Origin: Pseudomonas sp.
Lineage (GTDB): Bacteria > Pseudomonadota > Gammaproteobacteria > Pseudomonadales > Pseudomonadaceae
DNA length: 64,000 bases
Assembly (NCBI RefSeq): GCF_002796985.1
Contig: NZ_PEKX01000020.1
Coordinates: forward strand, 37,195 to 101,194
Direction: 5' to 3'
The notes under the pieces were generated by a model that was not told the origin of the DNA, ran no database searches, and was given only the letters and a program-made list of their open reading frames with translations. The translations under genes were made by a program, and so were the position numbers. This document shows, piece by piece, positions 35,057 to 44,073 of this stretch (positions are counted from its first letter, which is position 1; every line of letters begins with the position of its first letter).

Positions 35057-35650
35057 ATGCAAGTGATGTTCAGCGTGTACCTGAAGATGCTGGTGCTCTA
35101 CAGCCCCTTCTTCGTCTTGTCCTGTTTCATCAGTCTCAACCGTGGCTTTGCGCCCCGCGACCGCAAGCGCATGGCCTGGCGCGTAGCCCTGGCGGCGCTG
35201 ATCGCCAGCGTGCTGCTGTACCTGTTCGGGCGCTACATCTTCACCCTGTTCGGCATCACCGCCGACGCCTTCCGCATCGGTGCCGGCAGCGTATTGTTCA
35301 TCTCCGCACTGAGCATGGCGCAGGGGCGCTCGGCAGTGCAGGCGGACAACGTGCAGCAGGACGTCACCATCGTCCCGCTGACCATCCCCATCACCGTCGG
35401 CCCCGGCACCATCGGTGCGCTGCTGGTGATGGGCGTGAACCAGGACTGGGAGCACAAGTTGCTGGCCCTGGCGGCGATCTTCCTCGCCTGCCTGACGGTG
35501 GGCGTCACGCTTTACCTCTCCGACAAGATCGAAAAGATCCTCGGCGATCAGGGCCTGCAGATCGTCAGCCGGCTCATGGGCCTGTTCGTCTGCGCCCTTG
35601 CCGCGCAGATCATCATGACCGGCGTGCGCGGCTACTTCCTCCCGCAGTGA
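35057..35650 (+). CDS. MarC-family integral membrane protein
   Basis: 197 residues with about six hydrophobic segments, the MarC/YchE size. It contains ALSMAQGRS and the conserved VPLTIPITVGPGTIGALLVMG. The family was once linked to multiple antibiotic resistance but its function is not established. The start ATG 35057 was chosen because the first membrane segment follows at once. It stands alone between retS and the urea uptake operon. Confidence 0.88.
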   Translation: MQVMFSVYLKMLVLYSPFFVLSCFISLNRGFAPRDRKRMAWRVALAALIASVLLYLFGRYIFTLFGITADAFRIGAGSVLFISALSMAQGRSAVQADNVQQDVTIVPLTIPITVGPGTIGALLVMGVNQDWEHKLLALAAIFLACLTVGVTLYLSDKIEKILGDQGLQIVSRLMGLFVCALAAQIIMTGVRGYFLPQ

Positions 35651-35673
35651 CGCGCCCCTTTGGGGAGCGCCGC

Positions 35674-35769
35674 GCACCAAAGGGCGTTCGGCGCACCAAA
35701 GCTGCGCACTGAAAAACCTCACCATTACGACAGAAAATCGCGTGCAGCCCATCTGCACCAAGGCTTTTG
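35674..35769 (+). promoter_or_regulatory. NtrC-like half-sites upstream of urtA
   Basis: GCACCAA occurs three times, at 35674-35680, 35693-35699 and 35755-35761, upstream of the sigma-54 promoter. NtrC sites are GCACCA-N3-TGGTGC; here the left half is conserved and the right half weak (for example GCACCA-AAG-CTGCGC at 35693-35707). Confidence 0.45.
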
Positions 35770-35775
35770 CCTGCT

Positions 35776-35790
35776 TGGCACGGATGCTGC
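35776..35790 (+). promoter_or_regulatory. Sigma-54 promoter for urtA
   Basis: TGGCACG-GATG-CTGC matches the -24/-12 consensus TGGCACG-N4-TTGC with one mismatch and has exact GG-N10-GC spacing. It lies 98 bases before the urtA ATG. Confidence 0.7.
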
Positions 35791-35887
35791 GATGGCAGCT
35801 TCGACCCGTTCATGGGTCGCCCCCATTTCGGGGAAGCTGCCGACACCGGCAACTCCCCGCCCCTGGATAGCCAAGGAGGCTGCCGCG

Positions 35888-37156
35888 ATGAAACGTCGTC
35901 CGCTGTTGAAAAGTACACTGGCCATGAGCGCCCTGCTGCTCACCGGTCTGTTCCCGTTCAGCTCCCAGGCCGCCGAGACCATCAAGGTCGGCATCCTGCA
36001 TTCGCTGTCCGGCACCATGGCGATCTCCGAGACATCGCTCAAGGACATGGCGCTGATGACCATCGACGAGATCAACGCCAAGGGCGGGGTGAATGGCAAG
36101 CAGCTCGAAGCGGTGGTGGTCGACCCGGCCTCCAACTGGCCGCTGTTCGCCGAGAAGGCGCGCCAGCTGCTGACCCAGGACAAGGTCGCGGTGGTCTTCG
36201 GCTGCTGGACCAGCGTGTCGCGCAAATCCGTGCTGCCGGTGTTCGAGGAGCTCAATGGCCTGCTGTTCTACCCGGTGCAGTACGAGGGCGAGGAAATGTC
36301 GCCCAACGTCTTCTACACCGGCGCCGCGCCGAACCAGCAGGCCATCCCGGCGGTGGAATACCTGATGAGCGAAGACGGCGGCGCCGCCAAGCGCTTCTTC
36401 CTGCTGGGCACCGACTACGTCTACCCGCGCACCACCAACAAGATCCTGCGCGCCTTCCTGCACAGCAAGGGTGTGGCCGACAAGGACATTGAGGAGGTCT
36501 ACACGCCGTTCGGCCACAGCGATTACCAGACCATCGTCGCCGACATCAAGAAGTTCTCCGCTGGCGGCAAGACCGCGGTGATCTCCACCGTCAACGGCGA
36601 CTCCAACGTGCCCTTCTACAAGGAGCTGGCCAACCAGGGCCTGGAAGCCACCGAAGTGCCGGTGGTGGCCTTCTCCGTGGGCGAGGAGGAACTGCGCGGC
36701 ATCGACACCAAGCCGCTGGTGGGCAACCTCGCCGCGTGGAACTACTTCGAGTCGGTGAAGAACCCGGAGAACAGCAAGTTCGTCGCTGACTGGAAGGCCT
36801 ACGCCAAGGCCAAGAACCTGCCCAACTACAGCACCGCCGTGACCAACGACCCGATGGAGGCCACCTACGTCGGCCTCCACATGTGGGCGCAGGCCGTGCA
36901 GAAGGCCGGCAGCACCGACGTCGACAAGGTCCGCGAGGCCATGGGCGGGCAGACCTTCAAGGCGCCGTCGGGCTTCACCCTGACCATGGACAAGAGCAAC
37001 CACCACCTGCACAAGCCGGTGATGATCGGCGAGATCGAGGACAACGGGCAGTTCAACGTGGTCTGGAAGACCGCCGAGCCGATCCGCGCCCAGCCGTGGA
37101 GCCCGTTCATTCCGGGCAACGACAAGAAGCCGGATTACGCGGTGCGCAGTAACTGA
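35888..37156 (+). CDS. urtA: Urea ABC transporter substrate-binding protein
   Basis: 422 residues. Signal peptide of about 27 residues (KSTLAMSALLLTGLFPFSSQ, then AA) and a mature part opening ETIKVGILHSLSGTMAISE, the UrtA/AmiC-type binding-protein signature. It captures urea in the periplasm for UrtBCDE. A strong AAGGAGG (35873-35879) lies eight bases before the ATG. It is the first gene of the urt operon, downstream of a sigma-54 promoter, so nitrogen limitation should induce it. Confidence 0.95.
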   Translation: MKRRPLLKSTLAMSALLLTGLFPFSSQAAETIKVGILHSLSGTMAISETSLKDMALMTIDEINAKGGVNGKQLEAVVVDPASNWPLFAEKARQLLTQDKVAVVFGCWTSVSRKSVLPVFEELNGLLFYPVQYEGEEMSPNVFYTGAAPNQQAIPAVEYLMSEDGGAAKRFFLLGTDYVYPRTTNKILRAFLHSKGVADKDIEEVYTPFGHSDYQTIVADIKKFSAGGKTAVISTVNGDSNVPFYKELANQGLEATEVPVVAFSVGEEELRGIDTKPLVGNLAAWNYFESVKNPENSKFVADWKAYAKAKNLPNYSTAVTNDPMEATYVGLHMWAQAVQKAGSTDVDKVREAMGGQTFKAPSGFTLTMDKSNHHLHKPVMIGEIEDNGQFNVVWKTAEPIRAQPWSPFIPGNDKKPDYAVRSN

Positions 37157-37187
37157 TCCGGAGCGGGCCCAGAGCCCCTCTCCCTAA

Positions 37188-37209
37188 CCCTCTCCCTTAA
37201 GGGAGAGGG
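37188..37209. repeat. CCCTCTCCC palindrome, family E
   Basis: A perfect 22-base palindrome made of CCCTCTCCCTT and AAGGGAGAGGG lies 32 bases after urtA; a second imperfect copy follows at about 37256-37292. The urtA-urtB gap of 173 bases consists largely of these. Confidence 0.75.
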
Positions 37210-37329
37210 GACCGTATGGCGCAGGTTGAAACCACGACATCAGCCGGCACGGACAGCTCCCTCTCCCTTCAGGGGGAGGGCTGGGGAGAGGGGGCATCCG
37301 CCCACACCCGCCTCTCAGGGAAAACACCC

Positions 37330-38916
37330 ATGCCCACTGCCTTGCTCACCCTGCTCCGCCTCTGCGCCCTCGCGCTGGCCCTGCTGCTGCCGCAGCTCGC
37401 CTTCGCCGGCTACGCGCAGGAGTTCGCCAGCGCCGACAACGACGCCCGCGCCAAGCTGCTCGAACAATGGGCCGCCGCGCCCGATGCCGACCGCCTGCCC
37501 TTGCTGGAAGCCATCCAGTCCGGCCGTCTTGCCATCGATGCTCAGGGCCGTGCCTTCCTCCTCGGTGATGACCGGCAATACCACCCTGCCGACGGCGGCG
37601 CCGCGTCGGTCGGCGAGCCCGAAAAACTGCGCCTGAACAACCGTCTGCGCGGCCTGGTGAACACCGCCATGGCCAGCCACCAGTTGGTCGCCGACAGCGC
37701 CGAAGTGCGCCTGGAAGCCGCTCGCCAGTTGCAGAAAAGTGCCCGCCCGGCGCAGCGCACGCTGCTCGAATACCGCCTCAACGAGGAATCCGACGACGGC
37801 GTCAAAACCGCCCTGCAGCTGGCCCTGGCCAATCTGCAACTGGCCGACCCGGCTCCCGCCGTGCGTCTGTCAGCCGTACGCCTGCTGGGCGAATCCGGCG
37901 ATCCGCAGGCGCGCACCCGCCTGGAAAACCTGCTCGACCCCGCCGTCGAGCCCGACGACTCGGTACGCACCGCCGCCGCCACCAGCCTCGGCCAGGTGAA
38001 GCGCCGACTGCTGATCGGCGACCTGTTCGGCCAGGCCTTCAGCGGCCTGTCGCTCGGTTCGATCCTGCTGCTGGCGGCCCTCGGGCTGGCGATCACCTAC
38101 GGCCTGCTCGGGGTGATCAACATGGCCCACGGCGAGATGCTGATGCTCGGCGCCTACTCCACCTATGGGGTGCAGTCGCTCTGCCAGCACTTCGCTCCCG
38201 GCCTGCTGGAGCTATACCCGCTGCTGGCGCTGCCGGTGGCCTTCCTGGTCACCGCGTGCATCGGCATGGCGCTGGAGCGCACGGTGATTCGCCACCTCTA
38301 CGGCCGCCCGCTGGAAACCCTGCTCGCCACCTGGGGCATCAGCCTGGTGCTGATCCAACTGGTGCGCGTGCTGTTCGGCGCGCAGAACGTCGAGGTGGCC
38401 AACCCGGCGTGGCTGTCCGGCGGCATCCAGGTACTGCCCAACCTCGTGCTGCCGTGGAACCGCATCGTCATCATCGGCTTCGCGCTGTTCGTGCTGGCCC
38501 TCACCTGGCTGCTGCTCAACCGTACACGGCTGGGCCTGAACGTCCGCGCCGTTACCCAGAACCGCAACATGGCTGCCTGCTGCGGCGTGCCCACCGGCCG
38601 CGTGGACATGCTCGCCTTCGGCCTCGGCTCGGGCATCGCCGGCCTCGGCGGGGTGGCGCTGTCGCAGGTCGGCAACGTCGGCCCGGACCTGGGCCAGAGC
38701 TACATCATCGACTCCTTCCTGGTGGTGGTGCTCGGCGGGGTCGGCCAGCTCGCCGGCAGCGTGTTCGCCGCCTTCGGCCTGGGCGTGGCGAACAAGATCC
38801 TCGAACCGCAGATCGGCGCGGTGCTGGGCAAGATCCTGATCCTTGCGCTGATCATCCTGTTCATCCAGAAACGTCCGCAGGGGCTCTTCGCTCTGAAAGG
38901 GAGGGTCATCGATTGA
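37330..38916 (+). CDS. urtB: Urea ABC transporter permease UrtB
   Basis: 528 residues. It has the UrtB-specific long N-terminal region (signal-like segment, then about 200 mostly helical residues with a HEAT-like stretch AVRLSAVRLLGESG), followed by a LivH-type permease core (ITYGLLGVINMAHGEMLMLG, and AFGLGSGIAGLGGVALSQVG). It forms the channel with UrtC in the inner membrane. A longer in-frame start upstream lies inside repeat DNA and was rejected. Confidence 0.95.
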   Translation: MPTALLTLLRLCALALALLLPQLAFAGYAQEFASADNDARAKLLEQWAAAPDADRLPLLEAIQSGRLAIDAQGRAFLLGDDRQYHPADGGAASVGEPEKLRLNNRLRGLVNTAMASHQLVADSAEVRLEAARQLQKSARPAQRTLLEYRLNEESDDGVKTALQLALANLQLADPAPAVRLSAVRLLGESGDPQARTRLENLLDPAVEPDDSVRTAAATSLGQVKRRLLIGDLFGQAFSGLSLGSILLLAALGLAITYGLLGVINMAHGEMLMLGAYSTYGVQSLCQHFAPGLLELYPLLALPVAFLVTACIGMALERTVIRHLYGRPLETLLATWGISLVLIQLVRVLFGAQNVEVANPAWLSGGIQVLPNLVLPWNRIVIIGFALFVLALTWLLLNRTRLGLNVRAVTQNRNMAACCGVPTGRVDMLAFGLGSGIAGLGGVALSQVGNVGPDLGQSYIIDSFLVVVLGGVGQLAGSVFAAFGLGVANKILEPQIGAVLGKILILALIILFIQKRPQGLFALKGRVID

Positions 38917-38949
38917 TGAAAACGCCCCGCTTCGATCCGACCGCTTTTC

Positions 38950-39042
38950 GTAGGACCGAGGGGGGCGCCTCAGCCCTTGCTCGCGAACCTGCTCAGCTCC
39001 GACGCCGCCGGGAACTCCGTTCGCGAGCAAGCTCGCTCCTAC
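38950..39042. repeat. REP pair (degenerate), family A copy 4
   Basis: GTAGGACCGAG and CTTGCTCGCGAAC on the left (partly broken by an insertion) face GTTCGCGAGCAAGCTCGCTC (continuing CTAC). It fills the urtB-urtC gap and ends 13 bases before the urtC start. Confidence 0.75.
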
Positions 39043-39055
39043 AGGTAACTCGCCG

Positions 39056-40135
39056 ATGAACCAGCCACTCACCGTGACGGCCGCGCAGAAGGCCGGCCCG
39101 AAACTCACCGCCGGCCTCGTCGGCGCAGCACTCATCGCATTGCTGATCCTGCCGCTGCTGCACCTGCTGCCGGAGAGCCACGCGCTGCACCTGTCCGCCT
39201 ACGGGCTGACGCTCACCGGCAAGATCCTCTGCTACGCCATCGTTGCCCTGGCGCTGGACCTGGTGTGGGGCTACGCCGGCCTGCTGTCGCTGGGCCACGG
39301 GCTGTTCTTCGCCCTCGGCGGCTATGCCATGGGCATGTACCTGATGCGCGAGGCGTCCGGCGACCAGTTGCCGGCGTTCATGACCTTCCTCTCCTGGACC
39401 GAGCTGCCCTGGTACTGGGCCGGCACCCAGCACTTCCTCTGGGCGCTGTGCCTGGTGGTGCTGGCGCCCGGCCTGCTGGCGCTGGTGTTCGGCTTCTTCG
39501 CCTTCCGCTCGCGGATCAAGGGCGTGTATTTCTCGATCATGACCCAGGCACTGACCTTCGCCGGCATGCTGCTGTTCTTCCGCAACGAGACAGGTTTTGG
39601 CGGCAACAACGGCTTCACCAACTTCCGCAGCATCCTCGGCTTCCCGATCACTGCGCCGGGCACCCGCGCGGCGTTGTTCATCGCCATCGTCCTGCTGCTG
39701 GCGGCAAGCCTGGCCATCGGCTTCGCCCTGGCGCGCAGCAAGTTCGGCCGGGTGCTCACCGCCCTGCGCGACGCGGAGAACCGCCTGATGTTCTGCGGCT
39801 ACGACCCGCGCGGCTACAAGCTCTTCGTCTGGACCCTGAGCGCGGTGCTCTGCGGCCTCGCCGGCGCGTTGTTCGTGCCGCTGGTGGGCATCATCAATCC
39901 CAGCGAAATGTCGCCGACCAACTCCATCGAGGCTGCCGTCTGGGTCGCCCTCGGCGGGCGCGGCACGCTGATCGGCCCGCTGCTTGGCGCGGGCGTGGTG
40001 AACGGCGCGAAGAGCTGGTTCACCGTGGCCTTCCCCGAGTACTGGCTGTTCTTCCTCGGCGCGCTGTTCATCGTCGTCACCCTGTACCTGCCGCGCGGCA
40101 TCCTCGGCCTGATCAAGCGGGAGAAAGAACAATGA
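39056..40135 (+). CDS. urtC: Urea ABC transporter permease UrtC
   Basis: 359 residues, LivM-type permease with about nine to ten membrane segments. Typical sections are DLVWGYAGLLSLGHGLFFAL, GNNGFTNFRSILG and the C-terminal PRGILGLIKREKEQ. It pairs with UrtB. Its stop overlaps the urtD start (ATGA at 40132-40135), coupling translation. Confidence 0.95.
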   Translation: MNQPLTVTAAQKAGPKLTAGLVGAALIALLILPLLHLLPESHALHLSAYGLTLTGKILCYAIVALALDLVWGYAGLLSLGHGLFFALGGYAMGMYLMREASGDQLPAFMTFLSWTELPWYWAGTQHFLWALCLVVLAPGLLALVFGFFAFRSRIKGVYFSIMTQALTFAGMLLFFRNETGFGGNNGFTNFRSILGFPITAPGTRAALFIAIVLLLAASLAIGFALARSKFGRVLTALRDAENRLMFCGYDPRGYKLFVWTLSAVLCGLAGALFVPLVGIINPSEMSPTNSIEAAVWVALGGRGTLIGPLLGAGVVNGAKSWFTVAFPEYWLFFLGALFIVVTLYLPRGILGLIKREKEQ

Positions 40136-40986
40136 GAGCGGTCCCCCACCTGATGCTGGAACCGGCCTACGACCCCAACCGCGACCCTGGCGCCAGCCGC
40201 GATGCCATCGGCATCGGTTCGAGCGCCAGCGGGCAGCTGGACGTGCGCCACGGCACCATCCTCACCCTGGAAGACATCAACGTCAGCTTCGACGGCTTCC
40301 GCGCCCTGCGCGACCTCACGCTGTACATCGGCGTCGGCGAGCTGCGCTGCATCATCGGCCCCAACGGCGCGGGCAAGACCACGCTGATGGACGTGATCAC
40401 CGGCAAGACCCGCCCGGACACCGGCAAGGCCTACTTCGGCGAAACCCTCGACCTCACCCGCATGAGCGAGGTGGAGATCGCCCAGGCCGGCATCGGCCGC
40501 AAGTTCCAGAAGCCCACCGTGTTCGAGGCGCTGTCGGTGTTCGAGAACCTGGAGCTCGCGCAGAAGACCGACAAGTCGGTGTGGGCCAGCCTTCGGGCGA
40601 AGCTCTCCGGCGAACAGAAAGACCGCATCGAGGTAGTGCTCACCACCATCCGCCTGCGCGAATCGCGCAACCGCCCCGCCGGGCTGTTGTCCCACGGGCA
40701 GAAGCAGTTCCTGGAGATCGGCATGCTGCTGGTGCAGGAGCCGCCCCTGTTGCTGCTCGACGAGCCGGTGGCGGGTATGACCGACGCCGAAACCGAGTTC
40801 ACCGCCGAGCTGTTCAAATCCCTCGCCGGCCCGCATTCGCTGATGGTGGTGGAGCACGACATGGGCTTCGTCGGCAGCATCGCCGACCACGTCAGCGTGC
40901 TGCACCAGGGGCATGTGCTGGCCGAGGGTTCGCTGGAGGAAGTGCAGGCGAACGAGCAGGTGATCGAGGTTTACCTGGGGCGCTGA
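40132..40986 (+). CDS. urtD: Urea ABC transporter ATPase UrtD
   Basis: 284 residues, LivG-type. An N-terminal extension of about 40 residues precedes the ATPase core, which has Walker A GPNGAGKTTL, a signature region LLSHGQKQFLEIGMLLVQEP and Walker B LLLLDEPVAGMT. It hydrolyses ATP for urea import with UrtE. It overlaps urtC by four bases. Confidence 0.95.
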   Translation: MRAVPHLMLEPAYDPNRDPGASRDAIGIGSSASGQLDVRHGTILTLEDINVSFDGFRALRDLTLYIGVGELRCIIGPNGAGKTTLMDVITGKTRPDTGKAYFGETLDLTRMSEVEIAQAGIGRKFQKPTVFEALSVFENLELAQKTDKSVWASLRAKLSGEQKDRIEVVLTTIRLRESRNRPAGLLSHGQKQFLEIGMLLVQEPPLLLLDEPVAGMTDAETEFTAELFKSLAGPHSLMVVEHDMGFVGSIADHVSVLHQGHVLAEGSLEEVQANEQVIEVYLGR

Positions 40987-41002
40987 CGCTCACTCCGCAG
41001 CA

Positions 41003-41087
41003 GGGGTATCGCTGCGCGCCACCCATCCTGCGGACGCATTTCGCCGGGAGGTGCGACGTAGGTTGGCGTGGAGCGAAGCGATACCCA
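41003..41087. repeat. Inverted repeat, family C copy 3 (degenerate)
   Basis: GGGTATCGCTGCGCGCCACC faces GGTTGGCGTGGAGCGAAGCG (continuing ATACCC) across the urtD-urtE gap. Confidence 0.7.
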
Positions 41088-41149
41088 ACAGCTCTCGGAG
41101 CACCACCGCCGTACACGAAACATCAAGACTCTCCACAAGGGAAACGCCC

Positions 41150-41848
41150 ATGCTGCAAGTCGACAAACTGCACCAGTACTACGGCGGCAGCCACATCCTG
41201 CGTGGCCTGTCGTTCGACGCGAAGATCGGCGAGGTCACCTGCCTGCTCGGGCGCAACGGCGTGGGCAAGACCACCCTGCTGCGCTGCCTGATGGGCCTGG
41301 TGCCGGCCAAGGACGGCAAGGTCAGCTGGGAGGGCAAGTCCATCAGCGGTTTCAAGCCGCACCAGCGCGTGCACGCCGGCATCGCCTACGTGCCCCAGGG
41401 GCGGGAAATCTTTGCGCGCCTGACGGTGGAGGAAAACCTGCTGATGGGCCTGTCGCGGTTCAAGGCCAGCGAGGCCAAGGCCGTGCCCGAGTTCATCTAC
41501 GAGCTCTTCCCGGTGCTCAGGGAGATGAAGCAGCGCCGCGGTGGCGACCTCTCCGGCGGGCAGCAGCAACAGCTCGCCATCGGCCGCGCGCTGGCCAGCC
41601 GGCCACGCCTGCTGATCCTCGACGAGCCCACCGAAGGCATCCAGCCTTCGGTGATCAAGGAGATCGGCGCGGTGATCCGCAAGCTCGCCGAGCGCGGCGA
41701 CATGGCGATCCTGCTGGTGGAGCAGTTCTACGACTTTGCCGCTGAACTGGCCGACCAGTACCTGGTGATGTCTCGCGGCGAGATCGTCCAGCAGGGCCGT
41801 GGCGCCGACATGGAAAACGACGGCGTACGGGGTTTGGTGGCGATCTGA
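41150..41848 (+). CDS. urtE: Urea ABC transporter ATPase UrtE
   Basis: 232 residues, LivF-type. Walker A GRNGVGKTTLLRCLMG, signature DLSGGQQQQLAIGRALASRP and Walker B LLILDEPTEGIQPS are all present. The ATG at 41150 begins MLQVDKLHQYYGG, the family start; upstream in-frame codons fall in repeat DNA. It completes the urt operon. Confidence 0.95.
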   Translation: MLQVDKLHQYYGGSHILRGLSFDAKIGEVTCLLGRNGVGKTTLLRCLMGLVPAKDGKVSWEGKSISGFKPHQRVHAGIAYVPQGREIFARLTVEENLLMGLSRFKASEAKAVPEFIYELFPVLREMKQRRGGDLSGGQQQQLAIGRALASRPRLLILDEPTEGIQPSVIKEIGAVIRKLAERGDMAILLVEQFYDFAAELADQYLVMSRGEIVQQGRGADMENDGVRGLVAI

Positions 41849-41864
41849 GGCCGCCTGTCGGCGG

Positions 41865-41936
41865 GTTCGCGAGCAAGCTCGCTCCTACGAAGAGCGCACC
41901 GGAGTCAGCCCTGTAGGAGCGAGCTTGCTCGCGAAC
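41865..41936. repeat. REP pair, family A copy 5
   Basis: GTTCGCGAGCAAGCTCGCTC and GAGCGAGCTTGCTCGCGAAC face each other 17 bases after urtE. Confidence 0.85.
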
Positions 41937-42029
41937 CACGGCCCAAGCGTGAGACGACCTGTCACTGGCGGACGGCGGCGGCGAGTGGCAAGCTGCCAGG
42001 CCCCGTATTCGTTTTTCCTGGAGCCTGCC

Positions 42030-42482
42030 ATGCCGATCACCCTGCGCCCCGCCGTCAACGACGACGCCGGATTCGCCGCGGTCTGCGTGGCGGCGGCCTA
42101 TGCCCAGTGGATTCCCAAGCTGGGCCGCAAGCCGGGACCGATGCTCGACGACTACCACGCGGTGATCGCCGAGGACCGCGTGCTGATTGCCGAGCAGGGC
42201 GGCGCGCCGGTCGGCCTGCTGGTGATGCGCGAGACCGACGAGGGCTTCCTGCTCGACAACATCGCCGTGCTGCCCGAGTGCGCAGGGCAAGGCATCGGCC
42301 GCGAGTTGCTGGTGCATGCCGAGGAAGCCGCCGTGCAGCTGGGCTACCCGTCGCTGTACCTCTACACCAACGAACGCATGGTGGAGAACATCGAGCTGTA
42401 CGCAAGGAATGGCTACCAGGAATACGCGCGCCGGCTGGAGAACGGTTTCCGCCGTGTGTACATGCGCAAGCAGCTGGGCTGA
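42030..42482 (+). CDS. GNAT-family N-acetyltransferase
   Basis: 150 residues, single GNAT domain: MPITLRPAVNDDAGFAAVCV, the CoA loop IAVLPECAGQGIGRELLVHA, and IELYARNGYQEYARR. The conserved place between urtE and ureD suggests a possible link with the urea regulon, but nothing in the sequence shows its substrate. TCCTGGAG precedes the start. Confidence 0.85.
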   Translation: MPITLRPAVNDDAGFAAVCVAAAYAQWIPKLGRKPGPMLDDYHAVIAEDRVLIAEQGGAPVGLLVMRETDEGFLLDNIAVLPECAGQGIGRELLVHAEEAAVQLGYPSLYLYTNERMVENIELYARNGYQEYARRLENGFRRVYMRKQLG

Positions 42483-42545
42483 GGCTCGGCTCTCGCCGCA
42501 ACGACTGCCCTCACCTGGGATATTTGTGCCAGAGCATCCCTCACC

Positions 42546-42592
42546 CCAACCCTCTCCCGCTTGAGGAGCGGGGCGCGCAGCCAGGGCGAGGG
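42546..42592. repeat. GC-rich repeat, family E variant
   Basis: CCCAACCCTCTCCCGC (about) followed by GGAGCGGGGCGCGCAGCCAG. The reverse complement of the second part recurs at 61869-61915 (CTGGCTGCGCGCCCCGCTCC). Confidence 0.65.
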
Positions 42593-42604
42593 GCTCTTGA
42601 TCCT

Positions 42605-42679
42605 GTAGGAGCGGATTTATCCGCGATCGGCCCAGCCCCGCGCTGGGGCGTATCAATCGCGGACGGAGTCCGCTCCTAC
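42605..42679. repeat. REP-like pair, family B copy 2
   Basis: GTAGGAGCGGATTTATCCGC (continuing GAT) faces ATCGCGGACGGAGTCCGCTC (continuing CTAC). Confidence 0.8.
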
Positions 42680-42724
42680 GCACCGTTTGAGTGCGTGCGC
42701 AGCGGTAATGCACCGCAACCGCGC
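42680..42724 (+). promoter_or_regulatory. Possible NtrC sites upstream of ureD
   Basis: GCACCG-TTT-GAGTGC (42680-42694) and GCACCG-CAA-CCGCGC (42710-42724) resemble GCACCA-N3-TGGTGC imperfectly. They lie about 105-150 bases upstream of the sigma-54 promoter, a normal enhancer distance. Confidence 0.35.
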
Positions 42725-42827
42725 CCATACCTGACCGATTGGACAATCGCCCTGCCCTTCGCTGAACCCGCACAACATCTGTCTTGCGGCACGGCTGACC
42801 GGCACCACGCACTATCCTGGCGCATCC

Positions 42828-42843
42828 CGGCACGCTGATTGCT
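42828..42843 (+). promoter_or_regulatory. Sigma-54 promoter for ureD
   Basis: CGGCACG-CTGA-TTGCT matches the -24/-12 consensus except the first base and has exact GG-N10-GC spacing. It lies 34 bases before the ureD ATG. Confidence 0.7.
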
Positions 42844-42876
42844 CTGTCCTGAGCATCCCTGGTTTCGCAGCTGCCC

Positions 42877-43710
42877 ATGAACGCACCGGCCACCCTCTTC
42901 CACCCCGCCTGGCACGCCGAGCTGGAGCTGGCCTACGCGCGCGTCGGCGATAGCACGCGGCCGGTCACCCGGCGTCATCTCGGGCCGCTGCGGGTGCAGA
43001 AGCACCTGTACGCAGAGGGGCCGCAAGTCTGCCAGCACATCGTCGTGCACCCGCCCGGCGGCATCGCCGGTGGCGACACCCTGAACCTTGATATCCACGC
43101 CGGCCCGGACAGCTGGGCGCAGCTCACCAGCCCCGGCGCCGCCAAGTGGTACCGCGCCGGCTGTCCGGCGAAGCAGCAGTTGGACATCCGCGTCGGCCCC
43201 GGCGCCACGCTGGAATGGCTGCCGCAGGAAACCATCGTCTACGCCGGCGCGCAGGCCGAGCTGACGACCCGCATCGACCTCGAAGCGGATGCCCGGCTGT
43301 TCTACTGGGACATCGTCGCCCTCGGCCGCCCGGCCAGCGGCGAGCGCTTCGACGACGGCCACTTCGCCGCCGCCCTGGACATCCGCCGCGAAGGCCAGCG
43401 CCTGTGGCACGAGCGCCAGCGCGTGACGGGCAACGACCGCCTGCTCGACTCGCCCATCGGCCTCGCCGGCCACCCGGTGATGGCGACGCTGATCGCCAGC
43501 GGGCAGATTGACGCGGAGCTGATCGAAGCCTGCCGCGCCCTCCCCTGCCAGGGGCGCGGCAACCTCACCCAACTGCCCGGCCTGGTGGTCGCCCGCTGCC
43601 TCACCCATGAGGCGCTGCACGCCCGCGCCTGGCTCATCGAACTCTGGCGCCGGCTGCGGCCCGCGCTGCTCGGCCGCGAGGCCGTCCCGCCGCGAATCTG
43701 GAGCACTTGA
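42877..43710 (+). CDS. ureD: Urease accessory protein UreD
   Basis: 277 residues. UreD forms the scaffold with UreF and UreG for nickel insertion into urease. Conserved segments: RHLGPLRVQKHLYAEGPQ, HIVVHPPGGIAGGD, LTSPGAAKWYR and LEWLPQETIVYAGA. It is the first gene of the ureDABC cluster and lies directly after a sigma-54 promoter. Confidence 0.96.
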   Translation: MNAPATLFHPAWHAELELAYARVGDSTRPVTRRHLGPLRVQKHLYAEGPQVCQHIVVHPPGGIAGGDTLNLDIHAGPDSWAQLTSPGAAKWYRAGCPAKQQLDIRVGPGATLEWLPQETIVYAGAQAELTTRIDLEADARLFYWDIVALGRPASGERFDDGHFAAALDIRREGQRLWHERQRVTGNDRLLDSPIGLAGHPVMATLIASGQIDAELIEACRALPCQGRGNLTQLPGLVVARCLTHEALHARAWLIELWRRLRPALLGREAVPPRIWST

Positions 43711-43711
43711 G

Positions 43712-44014
43712 ATGGACCTGACGCCCCGCGAAAAAGACAAGCTGCTGATCTTCACCGCCGGCCTGCTCGCCGAGCGCCGCCTCGCCCGCGGGGTGAAACT
43801 CAACTACCCGGAGGCCGTGGCGCTGATCTCCGCCGCGCTGCTCGAAGGCGCGCGGGATGGCCAGACGGTTGCCAACCTGATGCACTACGGCACCACGCTG
43901 CTGACCCGCGAACAGGTGATGGAAGGCGTGCCGGAAATGATCCCGGAGATCCAGGTGGAAGCCACCTTCCCGGACGGCACCAAGCTGGTCACCGTGCACC
44001 AGCCCATCGCCTGA
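43712..44014 (+). CDS. ureA: Urease gamma subunit
   Basis: 100 residues, the standard gamma subunit length. MDLTPREKDKLLIFTAGLLA at the start and GVPEMIPEIQVEATFPDGTK near the end are characteristic. Together with UreB and UreC it builds the urease trimer. The ATG is one base past the ureD stop. Confidence 0.97.
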   Translation: MDLTPREKDKLLIFTAGLLAERRLARGVKLNYPEAVALISAALLEGARDGQTVANLMHYGTTLLTREQVMEGVPEMIPEIQVEATFPDGTKLVTVHQPIA

Positions 44015-44024
44015 TGCTCCATTC

Positions 44025-44057
44025 GGCGGATAAGGCGTTCCGCTTTATGCGCCCTAC
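44025..44057. repeat. Family D repeat unit
   Basis: GGCGGATAAGGCGTTCCGC and TTTATGCGCCCTAC lie in the 59-base gap between ureA and the acetyltransferase gene. Confidence 0.6.
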
Positions 44058-44073
44058 GAAAGAAGGAACCGAC

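Noticed and set aside
42809..42823. GCACTA-TCC-TGGCGC as NtrC site for ureD
   Set aside because: It is a good match but lies only four bases upstream of the -24 element, too near for an enhancer; kept only as a curiosity.
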